Shown here piece by piece: positions 1-8,102 of a stretch of DNA of 64,000 nt. The stretch comes from Arthrobacter mangrovi (GTDB lineage Bacteria; Actinomycetota; Actinomycetes; Actinomycetales; Micrococcaceae). Both the position numbers and the translations under genes were made by a program. Location of the stretch: NCBI RefSeq assembly GCF_026011795.1, contig NZ_BRVS01000005.1, positions 186,001-250,000 on the forward strand. The letters are read 5' to 3'. The notes under the pieces were generated by a model. It was given only the letters and a program-made list of their open reading frames with translations. It was not told the DNA's origin and made no database searches. The number at the start of each line of letters is the position of its first letter. Positions within the stretch are counted from its first letter, which is position 1.

Positions 1-118
1 GCCGGCCGGAGCCGTGCAGCGAGGACGGATTGCCGCTGCGGCTAAGTTCATGGGTGAGTGCGGCCAAGGCCTGCGCCGAAATGGGCGTGGTCGCCGCGTG
101 GTCAAGGTACACGGGCAC
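1..118 (-). CDS. Cysteine desulfurase, 5' end only (cut by window edge)
   Basis: The first 39 codons are visible. The protein begins VPVYLDHAATTPIS and continues to NPSSLHGSGR. This is the N-terminal signature of class V aminotransferase-fold cysteine desulfurases (NifS/IscS/SufS-like), PLP enzymes that remove sulfur from cysteine for Fe-S clusters and thiolated tRNA. The GTG at 118 is chosen because TAAGAT lies six bases upstream, and because the YLDHAATT motif starts near residue 4 as in the family. The active-site Lys and Cys lie outside the window, so the exact subtype cannot be told. It is divergent from the flavoprotein at 301. Confidence 0.85.
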   Translation of the reverse strand, partial: MPVYLDHAATTPISAQALAALTHELSRSGNPSSLHGSGR

Positions 119-130
119 ACCAGAATCTTA
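119..130 (-). promoter_or_regulatory. -10 box TAAGAT, six bases before the GTG of the cysteine desulfurase
   Basis: On the minus strand TAAGAT (125-130) is followed by six bases and then the start codon. No Shine-Dalgarno sequence is present. This fits a leaderless mRNA that starts at the GTG. Confidence 0.5.
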
Positions 131-175
131 CCGTCCGGTCCCCGGCTTTCACGAACCGGCCGGGCGCGCAAGCCA

Positions 176-204
176 TTGACTTGCCCGGCGGCGCTTTCTA
201 AAGT
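176..204 (+). promoter_or_regulatory. Sigma-70 type promoter TTGACT-N17-TAAAGT
   Basis: TTGACT at 176-181 and TAAAGT at 199-204 are separated by exactly 17 bases. It is one of the best hexamer pairs I found in the window. It would start an mRNA near 211 with a leader of about 90 bases for the flavoprotein gene at 301. Its -10 box lies inside the left arm of the inverted repeat at 194-226. Confidence 0.6.
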
Positions 205-226
205 CAGGAGCATCGGTTTTAGAAAG
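194..226. repeat. Operator-like inverted repeat, 9-base arms, 15-base spacer
   Basis: CTTTCTAAA (194-202) and TTTAGAAAG (218-226) are perfect reverse complements separated by 15 bases. The element overlaps the -10 box and the expected transcription start of the promoter at 176-204. That position fits repression by a dimeric regulator. The arms are AT-rich against a very GC-rich background. No regulator gene is adjacent. Confidence 0.5.
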
Positions 227-300
227 TTCCGCAGACCGTGCCGGATTTTCTTGCAGCGCAGCACCGGCAGGGGCGAAGGAACCGAGCTGCAGGAGCCATG

Positions 301-1524
301 ATGGAAAACCAGCCGTTCGTGATCGCCGGAGCAGGACTCGCCGGGGCAACCGCCGCCCGCACACTGCGCGAAGAGGGTTACGGCGGTCCACTGGTCCTCC
401 TCGGCGCGGAGAAGCACGAACCGTACATCCGGCCGCCGCTGTCGAAGGCCTACCTGGCCGGCAAGGAAGAGGCCTCCGCGGCCCTGGTGCAGGAACCGGG
501 CTGGTACGCGGACAACAACATCGACCTGCGGACCGGCGTCTCGGCCGCGTCGCTGCACCCCGGCGAGCACTCCCTTCGGCTCTCCGACGGCAGGTCCCTA
601 CAGTACAGCCGGCTCCTGCTGGCGACCGGCGCGGCCCCGCGGCGGCTGGACCTGCCCGGATCGGACTTCGCCGGCATCCACTACCTGCGCTCGGTCGAGG
701 ACAGCACCGGACTGAAATCCGCCCTGGCGGCCGGCGGCCGGCGGCTGGTCGTCATCGGGACGGGCTGGATCGGCATGGAGGTTGCCGCCACCGCGCGGAC
801 CCTGGGCAACGAGGTCACCATGGTCGGCCGGGACCAGGTGCCTCTGCGTGCCGCCCTCGGCTCCGTGATCGGCAACCGGTTCGCGGACAAACACCGCTCC
901 GAAGGCGTCATCATCCGCACCGGCGCGCGCCCGATGGAACTGGCCGGCGAGGACGGACAGGTATCCGAGGTCGTGCTGGACAACGGCGAGCGCCTGCCCG
1001 CCGACCTGGTCCTGATTGCCGCTGGGGCTGTGCCCAATACGGCGCTGGCCGAGGCTGCCGGGCTCGCCGTTTCCAACGGGATCGACGCGGACGGCGGCCT
1101 GCGCACCTCCGCTGCCGACGTCTTTGCCGCCGGCGACGTCGCCAACGCCTACCACCCGGTCCTCGACGCGCCGCTGCGCAGCGAGCACTGGGCCAACGCG
1201 ATCGAGCAGGGCAAGACGGCGGCCAAGGCGATGCTCGGGCGGGATGCGGTAAATGACGCGATCCCGTATTTCTACACCGACCAGTTCGATATCGGCATGG
1301 AATACTCCGGCTACTTCCCCTGGGCCACGGCTGACCCGGTCATCCGCGGCAGCATCGATTCCCTCGAATTCATCGCCTTCTGGCTGCGTGAGGGAACGGT
1401 GGTTGCTGGTATGAATGTAAACATCTGGGATGTCCAGGAACCCATCCAGGACCTGATCCGCTCCCGCCGCCCGGTGGCCGCCGAGGATCTGGCCGATACC
1501 GACAAGGAGTTGACCAGCCTGTGA
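301..1524 (+). CDS. NAD(P)/FAD-dependent oxidoreductase, rhodocoxin/ferredoxin reductase-like
   Basis: A 407-residue flavoprotein of the ferredoxin (rhodocoxin/putidaredoxin) reductase family, which passes electrons from NAD(P)H through FAD to a small iron-sulfur protein. The FAD Rossmann motif GAGLAG is at residues 10-15. A second dinucleotide motif, GTGWIG, lies near residue 155, and the FAD-binding AAGDVA near residue 280. AGGAG at 290-294 favours the ATG at 301 over the one at 298. The stop overlaps the next start (GTGA), so it is probably co-translated with the folP2-like gene. No ferredoxin or P450 gene is nearby, so the electron acceptor is unknown. Confidence 0.88.
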   Translation: MENQPFVIAGAGLAGATAARTLREEGYGGPLVLLGAEKHEPYIRPPLSKAYLAGKEEASAALVQEPGWYADNNIDLRTGVSAASLHPGEHSLRLSDGRSLQYSRLLLATGAAPRRLDLPGSDFAGIHYLRSVEDSTGLKSALAAGGRRLVVIGTGWIGMEVAATARTLGNEVTMVGRDQVPLRAALGSVIGNRFADKHRSEGVIIRTGARPMELAGEDGQVSEVVLDNGERLPADLVLIAAGAVPNTALAEAAGLAVSNGIDADGGLRTSAADVFAAGDVANAYHPVLDAPLRSEHWANAIEQGKTAAKAMLGRDAVNDAIPYFYTDQFDIGMEYSGYFPWATADPVIRGSIDSLEFIAFWLREGTVVAGMNVNIWDVQEPIQDLIRSRRPVAAEDLADTDKELTSL

Positions 1525-2453
1525 GCCAAGCGGCCCTGCACGGCACGTACCTGCCGGCGCTGGAACACCCGGTGCATACATTCGGCACCCGCCGGATCGA
1601 CTTCAGCCGGCAGGTCGCCCTGATGGCCATCGTCAACCGGACGCCTGATTCCTTTTACGACGCCGGCAGGACCTTTGCGCTCGACGCGGCGGTGGACGCG
1701 GCACTGGATGCCGTGGACGACGGGGCGGACTGGGTGGACATCGGCGGCGTCCCGTTTGCCCCCGGACCGGCACTGTCCGCCGCCGAGGAGGCGGACCGGA
1801 TCGTCCCGGTGATCGAAGCGGTACGATCCCGGTCCGACGTCGTTATTTCCGCTGATACCTTCCTGCCCGAGGTGGCGCAGGCGAGCATCGCGGCCGGCGC
1901 CGATGTCATCAACGACACCACCGGGCTGCGCAACAAGGACCTTGCCGCAGTCGTCGCGGAAAGCGGGGTGCACATCGTCATCACCCACTCGCTCGCGGCG
2001 CCCCGCACCGTTTACCCCCGCCCGGAATACGCCGATGTGGTCGCCGAGGTCGGGGACTTCCTCCGCCGCAGGGTGGACGCGGCGCTGGACCTGGGCATCG
2101 CCGCGGACAAGATCATCATCGACCCTGGGCATGACCTGAACAAGAACACGCTGCATTCGCTGGAAATCACCAGGCGCTTCCGGGAGATCGCGGATCTCGG
2201 GTTCCCCGCCCTGGCCGCAGTCTCGAACAAGGACTTCATCGGCGAGACGCTCGGACAGGAGAAGAAGGACCGTCTGGCCGGCTCGCTGGCGGCTGCGGTG
2301 ATGTGCATCATGAACGGCGCCCGGATAGTCCGCATGCACAACGTCGGCGAGGCCCGTTCCGCGGTGCGGCTGGTCGAGGCCGCCTTCGGCTGGCGCGAAC
2401 CGGCATACCTGAGGCACAACATGGGCGACGTCAACGAGCCGGCCCGCGGCTGA
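1521..2453 (+). CDS. folP2: FolP2-type dihydropteroate synthase paralogue
   Basis: A 310-residue TIM-barrel protein of the DHPS family. Conserved pieces are NRTPDSF (39-45), DIGG (72-75), ADT with Asp112, ND at 131-132, DPGHD from Asp201, SNKDFIG with Lys237, and RMH at 271-273. The second loop, STRPG in true DHPS enzymes, is replaced by VPFAPG, removing the Thr and Arg needed for the p-aminobenzoate step. This pattern is the actinobacterial FolP2 group; from the literature the mycobacterial FolP2 does not act as a normal DHPS. The GTG start overlaps the upstream stop. A RibD-like reductase follows after 15 bases, so a pterin or folate-related role is inferred. No folE, folB or folK lies in the window. 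Confidence 0.82.
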   Translation: MSQAALHGTYLPALEHPVHTFGTRRIDFSRQVALMAIVNRTPDSFYDAGRTFALDAAVDAALDAVDDGADWVDIGGVPFAPGPALSAAEEADRIVPVIEAVRSRSDVVISADTFLPEVAQASIAAGADVINDTTGLRNKDLAAVVAESGVHIVITHSLAAPRTVYPRPEYADVVAEVGDFLRRRVDAALDLGIAADKIIIDPGHDLNKNTLHSLEITRRFREIADLGFPALAAVSNKDFIGETLGQEKKDRLAGSLAAAVMCIMNGARIVRMHNVGEARSAVRLVEAAFGWREPAYLRHNMGDVNEPARG

Positions 2454-2468
2454 TACGGAAGGCAGCAC

Positions 2469-3272
2469 ATGGCATCGATGGCCGACGGCCTGGCCCCGAT
2501 CAACCGGATTTTTCCCGAGCCTGTTTCCGCAGTCACGGACGAACAGCTGCTGCGGTGGTACGGCGACGTGCCGGACAAGCGGAACTGGGTCCGCTTCAAT
2601 TTCGTCTCCAGCCTGGACGGTGCCGCCACGCTGGAGGGTCGGTCCGGCGGGCTGGGCAACGCCGTGGACCAGCATGTGTTCCAGCTGCTGCGGCGGCTGG
2701 CCGACGTCATCCTTGTCGGCGCCGGAACCGTGCGCGCCGAAGGATACGGCGGCGACCTGCTGGGGGCCGAGGCCCGGCGGTGGCGTGCCGACCGCGGCAT
2801 GGCCGAGCACCCCGCCGTCGCCGTCGTCTCCGGCTCGCTGGACCTGGACCCGTCCGGCGCGTTTTTCGGCAAGGCTCCGGTGCGCCCCCTGCTGTTCACC
2901 TCGGCCGGGTCCGACCCGGCCCGCAGGAAGGAGCTCGAGGCCGTCGCCGACGTCATCGAATCGGGGCAGGAACGAGTGGAACCGGCCGGGATCGTCCGGG
3001 CGTTGGCCGAGCGCGGCCTGCAGCAGATCCACTGCGAGGGCGGGCCGGCGCTGCTGGGCTCCTTCGAAGATGCCGGCCTGGTGGACGAACTCTGCCTGAC
3101 CGTCAGCCCGCTGCTCGTCGGCGGAACAGGGACGCGGATCGCCAGGTCAGAGGGCGGGCACCGGCCGCAGCCGCTCCGGTTGCAGCACGTCCTCGAATCG
3201 GACTCGATGCTGCTCCTGCGCTATGCCTCACACCGTCCCGCGCCCGCGGGCACCCCGGCTGAATTAGGCTAG
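2469..3272 (+). CDS. Pyrimidine reductase family protein (RibD C-terminal domain)
   Basis: A 267-residue protein with a stand-alone RibD C-terminal (DHFR-fold) domain. The NFVSSLDGAAT segment near residues 43-53, the VGAGTVRAEGY stretch and the CEGGPALLG motif near residue 197 are the NADPH- and substrate-binding signatures. Riboflavin-pathway RibD reduces a ribosylamino-pyrimidine. A stand-alone mycobacterial homologue (Rv2671) is reported to replace dihydrofolate reductase. Its place directly after a FolP2-type gene makes a pterin or folate substrate plausible, but that is inference. GGAAGG seven bases before ATG 2469 supports the start. There is no deaminase domain. Confidence 0.82.
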   Translation: MASMADGLAPINRIFPEPVSAVTDEQLLRWYGDVPDKRNWVRFNFVSSLDGAATLEGRSGGLGNAVDQHVFQLLRRLADVILVGAGTVRAEGYGGDLLGAEARRWRADRGMAEHPAVAVVSGSLDLDPSGAFFGKAPVRPLLFTSAGSDPARRKELEAVADVIESGQERVEPAGIVRALAERGLQQIHCEGGPALLGSFEDAGLVDELCLTVSPLLVGGTGTRIARSEGGHRPQPLRLQHVLESDSMLLLRYASHRPAPAGTPAELG

Positions 3273-3302
3273 GATCCCGGGCACGAAGACGGAAAGGCGG
3301 CC

Positions 3303-4235
3303 GTGACTCCACCATCGCATTATGAGACCCTTGGGCTGCCCACCAGCGCCTCGGCCAAACAGATCAAGGCCGCCTACCGCAGGGCCGCGCGCGCAACCCA
3401 CCCGGACCACGGCGGAGACCCGGCCGCGTTCCGGCAGGTGACGCTGGCCTACGAAGTGCTGAGCAACCCGGACGCCCGCGCCACGTACGACCGGTCCTAC
3501 GGGGCGGCGGGGGCGCCCGCGCCGGCCAGCGACACCGAGTCCTTCGCGGCCGGGCCGAACTTCACTACCGCCCCGCACCGGGCGCCGGACGGCCGCAACG
3601 CGGCCAAGGCCGCGGCGGTGTTCGTTCCGGCCTACGACTCACCCGATGCGTCGGCGGCCGTCCCCCTGGCGCTGGCGCGCCAGCAGATCCACGGCGTACC
3701 CCGCAAGCGCGGCATTTTCGGCGCGGCGTCGCGCCTGCAGCGCGAGGCGCGCACGGTGCGCCTGCTCTCCCAGCAGATCCTGCCCGAAATTCCGTCCGCA
3801 CGGCTGGTGAACGGCCTGCACTCGCCGGACGGGCGCGGCTATATCGACCATGCCCTCCTGGCCGGATACCGCCTGGCCCTGATCGATTCCATGCTGCTGC
3901 CCCGCGGCATCTTCCAGTGGAACGGCACCACGCTGCGCAAGGACGGGCGCATCATCGAGCCGCCCCGGCTGGCTCCCGCGGTCCGGCGGATGCAGGATCT
4001 GTTCCCCGAGCTGAACGTCCAGGGCTGGACCGTCATTCACGCCCCCGACGGCAACCTGCACGAGCCCGTGATCGACTATGCCCGCGGCTATGATCCGCAT
4101 TCACATTCCCCGGTGGACGTGGTCAACGCCGCGCGGCTGGTGCGGGAGCTGAAGTTCTTCCTCGCCTCAGGCCCCGCGCCGAATACCGTTCTGGTGCCGG
4201 CGCTCGGGAAGCTGCTGGCCGGCATGCACAGGTAG
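3303..4235 (+). CDS. J-domain protein (DnaJ N-terminal domain) with actinobacterial C-terminal region
   Basis: A 310-residue protein with a J domain at about residues 5-65, including the HPD tripeptide (THPDHGGD) and the YEVLSNPDARATYD helix IV region. J domains stimulate the Hsp70 ATPase. There is no Gly/Phe region, zinc finger or classic DnaJ client domain. The rest (about 100-310) is globular and not recognised by me. The GTG start follows GGAAAGG, and possible -10 boxes TAGGCT/TAGGAT lie about 30 bases upstream. It follows the RibD-like gene by 30 bases and precedes trmL. Client and chaperone partner are unknown. Confidence 0.75.
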   Translation: MTPPSHYETLGLPTSASAKQIKAAYRRAARATHPDHGGDPAAFRQVTLAYEVLSNPDARATYDRSYGAAGAPAPASDTESFAAGPNFTTAPHRAPDGRNAAKAAAVFVPAYDSPDASAAVPLALARQQIHGVPRKRGIFGAASRLQREARTVRLLSQQILPEIPSARLVNGLHSPDGRGYIDHALLAGYRLALIDSMLLPRGIFQWNGTTLRKDGRIIEPPRLAPAVRRMQDLFPELNVQGWTVIHAPDGNLHEPVIDYARGYDPHSHSPVDVVNAARLVRELKFFLASGPAPNTVLVPALGKLLAGMHR

Positions 4236-4299
4236 CCGCTCGCGGAGCAGCTGCCCCGGCGGACCGCCCGGCCCCGCCGGCAGGCTGAGCCGGAACGTC

Positions 4300-4312
4300 T
4301 AGGATGAAACCT
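4300..4312 (+). promoter_or_regulatory. -10 box TAGGAT, seven bases before the trmL GTG
   Basis: TAGGAT at 4300-4305 is followed by seven bases and then GTG 4313, the spacing of a leaderless actinobacterial transcript. It also decides the start: an in-frame ATG at 4304 would overlap the -10 box. Confidence 0.55.
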
Positions 4313-4780
4313 GTGTTCCGCATTCTCTTCTACACCCCCGAAATCCCCGGCAATACCGGCAATGCCATCCGGCTCGCGGCCATCACCGGCAGCGAACTTC
4401 ACCTGGTGGAGCCGCTCGGCTTCAGCTTCGAAGACTCCAAGCTCCGCCGGGCCGGACTGGACTACCACGACCTGGCCGTCGTCCACGTACACAAGTCGCT
4501 CGAGGAAGCCTGGGAGGCCCTGCAGCCGGAGCGCGTCTTTGCCTTCACGTCCGACGGCGAGCGGTCCTACGTCGACGTGGAGTACCGTCCCGGGGATGTG
4601 CTGATGTTCGGCCCGGAGTCGGTCGGCCTGCCCGTTGAGGTCAAGCAGGATCCGCACGTCACCGCGCGGCTGCGGCTCCCGATGCTGCCCTCGCTGCGGT
4701 CGCTGAACCTGGCCAACTCCGCTTCCATCGCCGTCTATGAAGCGTGGCGGCAGCACGGATTCGCCGGCGCCAAGCTCTAA
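4313..4780 (+). CDS. trmL: tRNA (cytidine/uridine-2'-O-)-methyltransferase, TrmL-like
   Basis: A 155-residue SPOUT-class methyltransferase of the TrmL (YibK) family, which 2'-O-methylates the wobble base 34 of certain leucine tRNAs using S-adenosylmethionine. Visible family motifs are PEIPGNTGNAIRLA near the N-terminus, FGPESVGLP in the middle, and the knot segment RLPMLPSLRSLNLANSA near the C-terminus. The length matches the family, which has no extra RNA-binding domain. GTG 4313 gives the usual family N-terminus (MFRILFYTPE) and has a well-placed -10 box. The gene stands alone between the J-domain protein and the RskA-like protein. Confidence 0.9.
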   Translation: MFRILFYTPEIPGNTGNAIRLAAITGSELHLVEPLGFSFEDSKLRRAGLDYHDLAVVHVHKSLEEAWEALQPERVFAFTSDGERSYVDVEYRPGDVLMFGPESVGLPVEVKQDPHVTARLRLPMLPSLRSLNLANSASIAVYEAWRQHGFAGAKL

Positions 4781-4823
4781 GCCGCCGCCGCGTGCCGCCC
4801 GGGATTCGCGCAGGTTCCGCGGC

Positions 4824-4837
4824 TATGCTGGAAACCT
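4824..4837 (+). promoter_or_regulatory. -10 box TATGCT, eight bases before ATG 4838
   Basis: TATGCT at 4824-4829 lies eight bases before the start codon and there is no Shine-Dalgarno sequence. This is consistent with a leaderless mRNA. Confidence 0.45.
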
Positions 4838-5443
4838 ATGGACACGCCACTGCCCCGCGACAAAGCATCCGCCAACGCCGACGACTTCGAACCCGGTTCC
4901 TACGCTGAGCAGGAGCCCGCGGCAGAGGCGTCCGATGATTCCTCGGTTCTGCATGCGGACCAGCTGACGGTGGAGGACGAAATTCCGGAGCGGCGCCCGA
5001 TGCCGCGGCGCACGAAGCTGGTGCTGCTGGTGGTCGCCGCCGTGGTGCTGATCGTCGGAGCGTTTGCCGCGGTGCAGACCCTGGGCCGTTCCCCCGGCGA
5101 CGCGGTCCTCGGGGCGGGAGACGTGGTGAAGACCAGCGTCGAGGGCGAGAACGGAGCCGCCGCGGATGTGGCCGTGTCCGCGGACCGCAACGCCGCCGTC
5201 GTTACTTTCCGCAACCTCCCCGCGCCCGGCAACGGACAGGTCTACCAGCTATGGAAGATACCGGCCAGCGGTTCGGCGCCGGTCTCCGTCGGCTCGCTGA
5301 GCAGCGAAAACATCAGCGGCGAAGAGCCGGCGGTGGTGGAGAATATCTCGGGCTACAAGGCGGCGGCCCTGACCCTCGAGGCCCGCGGCGGAGCCCAGTC
5401 CCCGACCCCGCCGTTCACCCTTGAAATGAAACTCGCCGAGTAG
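4838..5443 (+). CDS. Single-pass membrane protein with anti-sigma K factor (RskA) C-terminal domain
   Basis: A 201-residue protein. An acidic cytoplasmic segment (1-55) precedes one membrane helix at about 60-82 (KLVLLVVAAVVLIVGAF). An external RskA-type domain follows, recognised by NLPAPGNGQVYQLWKIP and the repeated Val-Ser-Gly strands. RskA proteins hold ECF sigma factors at the membrane. This one lacks the N-terminal zinc-binding anti-sigma domain (no HxxxCxxC), and no sigma-factor gene is adjacent. It may therefore sense or bind something outside the cell without acting as an anti-sigma factor. A strong hairpin follows the stop at 5452-5486. Confidence 0.7.
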   Translation: MDTPLPRDKASANADDFEPGSYAEQEPAAEASDDSSVLHADQLTVEDEIPERRPMPRRTKLVLLVVAAVVLIVGAFAAVQTLGRSPGDAVLGAGDVVKTSVEGENGAAADVAVSADRNAAVVTFRNLPAPGNGQVYQLWKIPASGSAPVSVGSLSSENISGEEPAVVENISGYKAAALTLEARGGAQSPTPPFTLEMKLAE

Positions 5444-5451
5444 GCCCGGCG

Positions 5452-5486
5452 CGGGACCGGCGGCCCTCAGGAACCCGCCGGTCCCG
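5452..5486. terminator. 12-bp hairpin between two convergent genes
   Basis: CGGGACCGGCGG (5452-5463) and CCGCCGGTCCCG (5475-5486) are perfectly complementary around an 11-base loop. No T-run follows on either strand, so it is terminator-like only by its position between the convergent RskA-like and PIG-L genes. Confidence 0.5.
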
Positions 5487-5509
5487 GAAGGCGCCATCGT
5501 CCCGCCAGG

Positions 5510-6271
5510 TCAGAAGCCGGCGATCGTGGACGGCGTGTTGATGCCGACCACGTGGAAGGCCTCCGCGCTGGAGCCCTCCGGAAGGCCGCCGCGCCGCGCG
5601 TTCTCCTGCATCATCGCCTTGACCCGGCTTTCCATTTCCGTGACGTCCGGGTGCTGGCTGGCATGGACCCGGATGGCCGCGATCTTGACGTCGACCAGGT
5701 CCGTCACGTCCACGTAGTGGTTCTCCCGCTCCCGCGGAGCCCCGTAGAACCAGAGGTACGGAAGTTTGTAGGCCGGCAGCCCGCCGGCCGCCAGCTCCGG
5801 ATAGGCGTAGGGGTTTTCGACCGCCGGGTAGACCGCCCTGGTGACGGCCTCGCCGCAGGCCAGATGGTCCGGGTGGCTCTTCTGGATCCGGTCCCAGGCG
5901 CGTTCCGGGTGCATGGCAAGCACGATCTCGGGCCGGATGCGGCGTATCAGTTCTACGGTCTTGCCGATGACCTCATAGCTGGGTTCGAGGAAGCCGTCGC
6001 GCTCGTGGAAATAGTGGATGCCGCGCGCGCCGGTGATCCGCGCTGCCTCTTCCTGCTCCGCCGTCCGCCGCGCCACGATGTCCGGGCGGTGGGCCTCATC
6101 GAAGCCTCCGGCATCGCCGTCGGTCATGATGCAGTAGCTGACGTCGCTGCCGGCGGCAGCCCAGCGGGCGATCGTCCCCGCCGCCCCGAAATCGAGGTCG
6201 TCCGGGTGGGCGGCAAAAACCAGGACGCGCGCCGGCGCCAGCGGGGCGCCGGCTTCTTCCGGTTCGACCAC
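5510..6271 (-). CDS. PIG-L family deacetylase (LmbE-like)
   Basis: A 253-residue zinc hydrolase of the PIG-L/LmbE family, whose members deacetylate N-acetylglucosamine-type sugars. The AHPDD motif is at about residues 21-25 (zinc His and Asp plus catalytic Asp), and the second zinc His lies in SHPDHLACGEA near residue 133. MshB and Mca of mycothiol metabolism are relatives. This protein is shorter than either and is not clearly one of them, so the substrate is unknown. The GTG start lies eight bases after the etfA stop with no good ribosome site, suggesting translational coupling to etfBA. Confidence 0.82.
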   Translation of the reverse strand: MVEPEEAGAPLAPARVLVFAAHPDDLDFGAAGTIARWAAAGSDVSYCIMTDGDAGGFDEAHRPDIVARRTAEQEEAARITGARGIHYFHERDGFLEPSYEVIGKTVELIRRIRPEIVLAMHPERAWDRIQKSHPDHLACGEAVTRAVYPAVENPYAYPELAAGGLPAYKLPYLWFYGAPRERENHYVDVTDLVDVKIAAIRVHASQHPDVTEMESRVKAMMQENARRGGLPEGSSAEAFHVVGINTPSTIAGF

Positions 6272-6279
6272 GGCCGCCG

Positions 6280-7227
6280 CTAGCTCTTCCGCTTGCGGAT
6301 CTCGGCCGCAGCCTGCGGCAGGACCTTGAACAGGTCGCCCACGATGCCGAAGTCCGCGATCTCGAAGACCGGGGAGTCCGGATCCTTGTTCACTGCCACG
6401 ATCACCTTGGACGTCTGCATGCCGGCCTTCTGCTGGATGGCGCCCGAGATGCCGGCGGAGATGTAAAGCTGCGGCGAAACCGTCTGGCCGGTCTGGCCCA
6501 CCTGCGCCGAGTGCTCGATCCAGCCTGCATCCGTAGCCGCGCGGGAGGCACCGACCGCTCCGCCGAGGGCGTCCGCCAGGTCCTCGACCGCGGAGAAGTC
6601 CCCGTTCACGCCGCGGCCGCCGGCGACGACGACGCGTGCCTCGGAAAGTTCCGGACGCCCGCTGGAGGCCTTTTCCGACCGGCCGGTGATCCGGGCCGCG
6701 GGCGCGCCGGCGGGCACCGGGACCGTCTCGGTCCGGGGCGACGTGGCCTGCGGGACCGTTTCGGCCTCGATGCTGTTGGCCTTGAACGTGATGATGGGCG
6801 TCCCGGTCCGGACCTGCGCGTCTACCGTGTAGGCGCCGGCCAGCACGCTCTTGGTAGCCGTGAAGTCATTGGCAACCGCAATGGCATCGGTAACGACACC
6901 GCTGCGGCGCTTGATGGACAGCCGGCCGGCGATCTCCTTGCCGTCGAAGGTGTTGGGCAGGAGGACCGCCTGCGGCTGCGTCCGGTCCATGGCCGCCGCG
7001 AGGAAGTCCGCCTTGCGGACGGCGAGGACATCGTCCAGGTCCGCGGAGTCCGCGTGGACGACGGCGGCGGTGCCGTACTCGCCGAGGGCCGCAACCAGGC
7101 CGTCACTGACCGGCCCGGGGACCGCAGCCACGGGCTCGCCGAGGCTGCGCGCGAGCGTCAGCAGTTCCCGGTGGCTCTTATGCAGGGCGCCGTCCGGAGT
7201 GTCGATGAAGACAAGAATGTTGGTCAT
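6280..7227 (-). CDS. etfA: Electron transfer flavoprotein alpha subunit
   Basis: A 315-residue EtfA. The C-terminal FAD domain shows the family signature: [31 protein letters not shown], then [23 protein letters not shown]. The N-terminal adenine-nucleotide-alpha-hydrolase-like domain (1-185) pairs with EtfB. EtfAB carries electrons from acyl-CoA and related dehydrogenases to the respiratory chain. It follows etfB by 30 bases in the same operon. GGAAAGGA about ten bases upstream supports ATG 7227. No dehydrogenase or ETF:quinone oxidoreductase gene lies in the window, so the electron donors are elsewhere. Confidence 0.95.
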   Translation of the reverse strand: MTNILVFIDTPDGALHKSHRELLTLARSLGEPVAAVPGPVSDGLVAALGEYGTAAVVHADSADLDDVLAVRKADFLAAAMDRTQPQAVLLPNTFDGKEIAGRLSIKRRSGVVTDAIAVANDFTATKSVLAGAYTVDAQVRTGTPIITFKANSIEAETVPQATSPRTETVPVPAGAPAARITGRSEKASSGRPELSEARVVVAGGRGVNGDFSAVEDLADALGGAVGASRAATDAGWIEHSAQVGQTGQTVSPQLYISAGISGAIQQKAGMQTSKVIVAVNKDPDSPVFEIADFGIVGDLFKVLPQAAAEIRKRKS

Positions 7228-7257
7228 GTTCGTGGAATCCTTTCCGGTCCGCCGCCG

Positions 7258-8064
7258 CTACAGCAATTTCTGGCCGGCAAGGAAGTCGGCCAGGCGGATG
7301 CCGGCATCGCCCTCATCGGTGATGATGGTTCCTTGCGCACGCGCCGGGCGGGGCTTGGCCTCGACGACGGACGTCCAGGCGCCCGCGGCGCCGACCTCCG
7401 CCGCATCCAGGCCGAGGTCCGCAAGGGAAAGCTGCGTGATGGACTTCTTCTTGGCCGCCAGGATGCCCTTGAAGTTCGGGTAGCGCGGCTCGTTGATCTG
7501 GTCGGTCACGGACACCAGCGCGGGCAGCGGCGCCTCTAGGGTGGCCGAGTGGCTGTCCGACTCCCGCCGGGCCGTCACGGTGTTCCCCGCGACCGCCAGT
7601 TCCGAGGCGAACGTGATTTGGGCCAGACCGAGGCGCTCCGCCAGCTGGGCGGGGACCAGCGAGGTCTCGCCGTCCGTGGAAGCCATGCCGGTCAGGACCA
7701 GGTCCACGTTGCCCAGCGTGCGGATCGCCGCCGCCAGCGCCAGGGAGGTTCCGGCCGCGTCGGAGCCGGACAGGGCATCGTCGCAGACGTGGAGGCCCTG
7801 CGTCGCACCGATCTGCAGCGATTTCTTGACAGCGTTGACCGCCGCCGCGGGGCCCATGGTCAGGGCGGTGACGACGTTGCCGGCCTTGGGGCCGCCGCGG
7901 GCTTCCGAAAGCTGCAGCGCGGCTTCGAGGGCGTACTCATCAAGCTCGGAGAGGATGCTCTCGTCCCGTTCCAGGGTGTAATCGTCGTCGGACAAATGGC
8001 GGTCGAACTGGGCGTCCGGTACGTGCTTAACCAGAACCACAATGTTCAGGGCAGGATCCTGCAT
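7258..8064 (-). CDS. etfB: Electron transfer flavoprotein beta subunit
   Basis: A 268-residue EtfB, partner of EtfA. Family features are NIVVLVKHVPDAQ at the N-terminus, the ELDEYALEAALQL stretch, TMGPAAAVNAVKKSLQIGA, and TGMASTDGETSLVPAQLAERLG. The adenine nucleotide bound here is AMP in this family. It is the first gene of the etfB-etfA-PIG-L unit. A 9-base inverted repeat sits in the upstream region at 8103-8135 and may control the operon. A GGAAGGA sequence upstream of ATG 8064 is rather far away (about 13 bases), so translation may start slightly downstream. Confidence 0.94.
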   Translation of the reverse strand: MQDPALNIVVLVKHVPDAQFDRHLSDDDYTLERDESILSELDEYALEAALQLSEARGGPKAGNVVTALTMGPAAAVNAVKKSLQIGATQGLHVCDDALSGSDAAGTSLALAAAIRTLGNVDLVLTGMASTDGETSLVPAQLAERLGLAQITFASELAVAGNTVTARRESDSHSATLEAPLPALVSVTDQINEPRYPNFKGILAAKKKSITQLSLADLGLDAAEVGAAGAWTSVVEAKPRPARAQGTIITDEGDAGIRLADFLAGQKLL

Positions 8065-8102
8065 CGTTGCTTCGTCTTCCTTCCGCGGTGCCCCGCAATG
8101 CT

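Noticed and set aside
4838-5443. Anti-sigma factor with cognate sigma factor
   Set aside because: Only the RskA-like outer domain is present; the zinc-binding anti-sigma part and any ECF sigma gene are absent.
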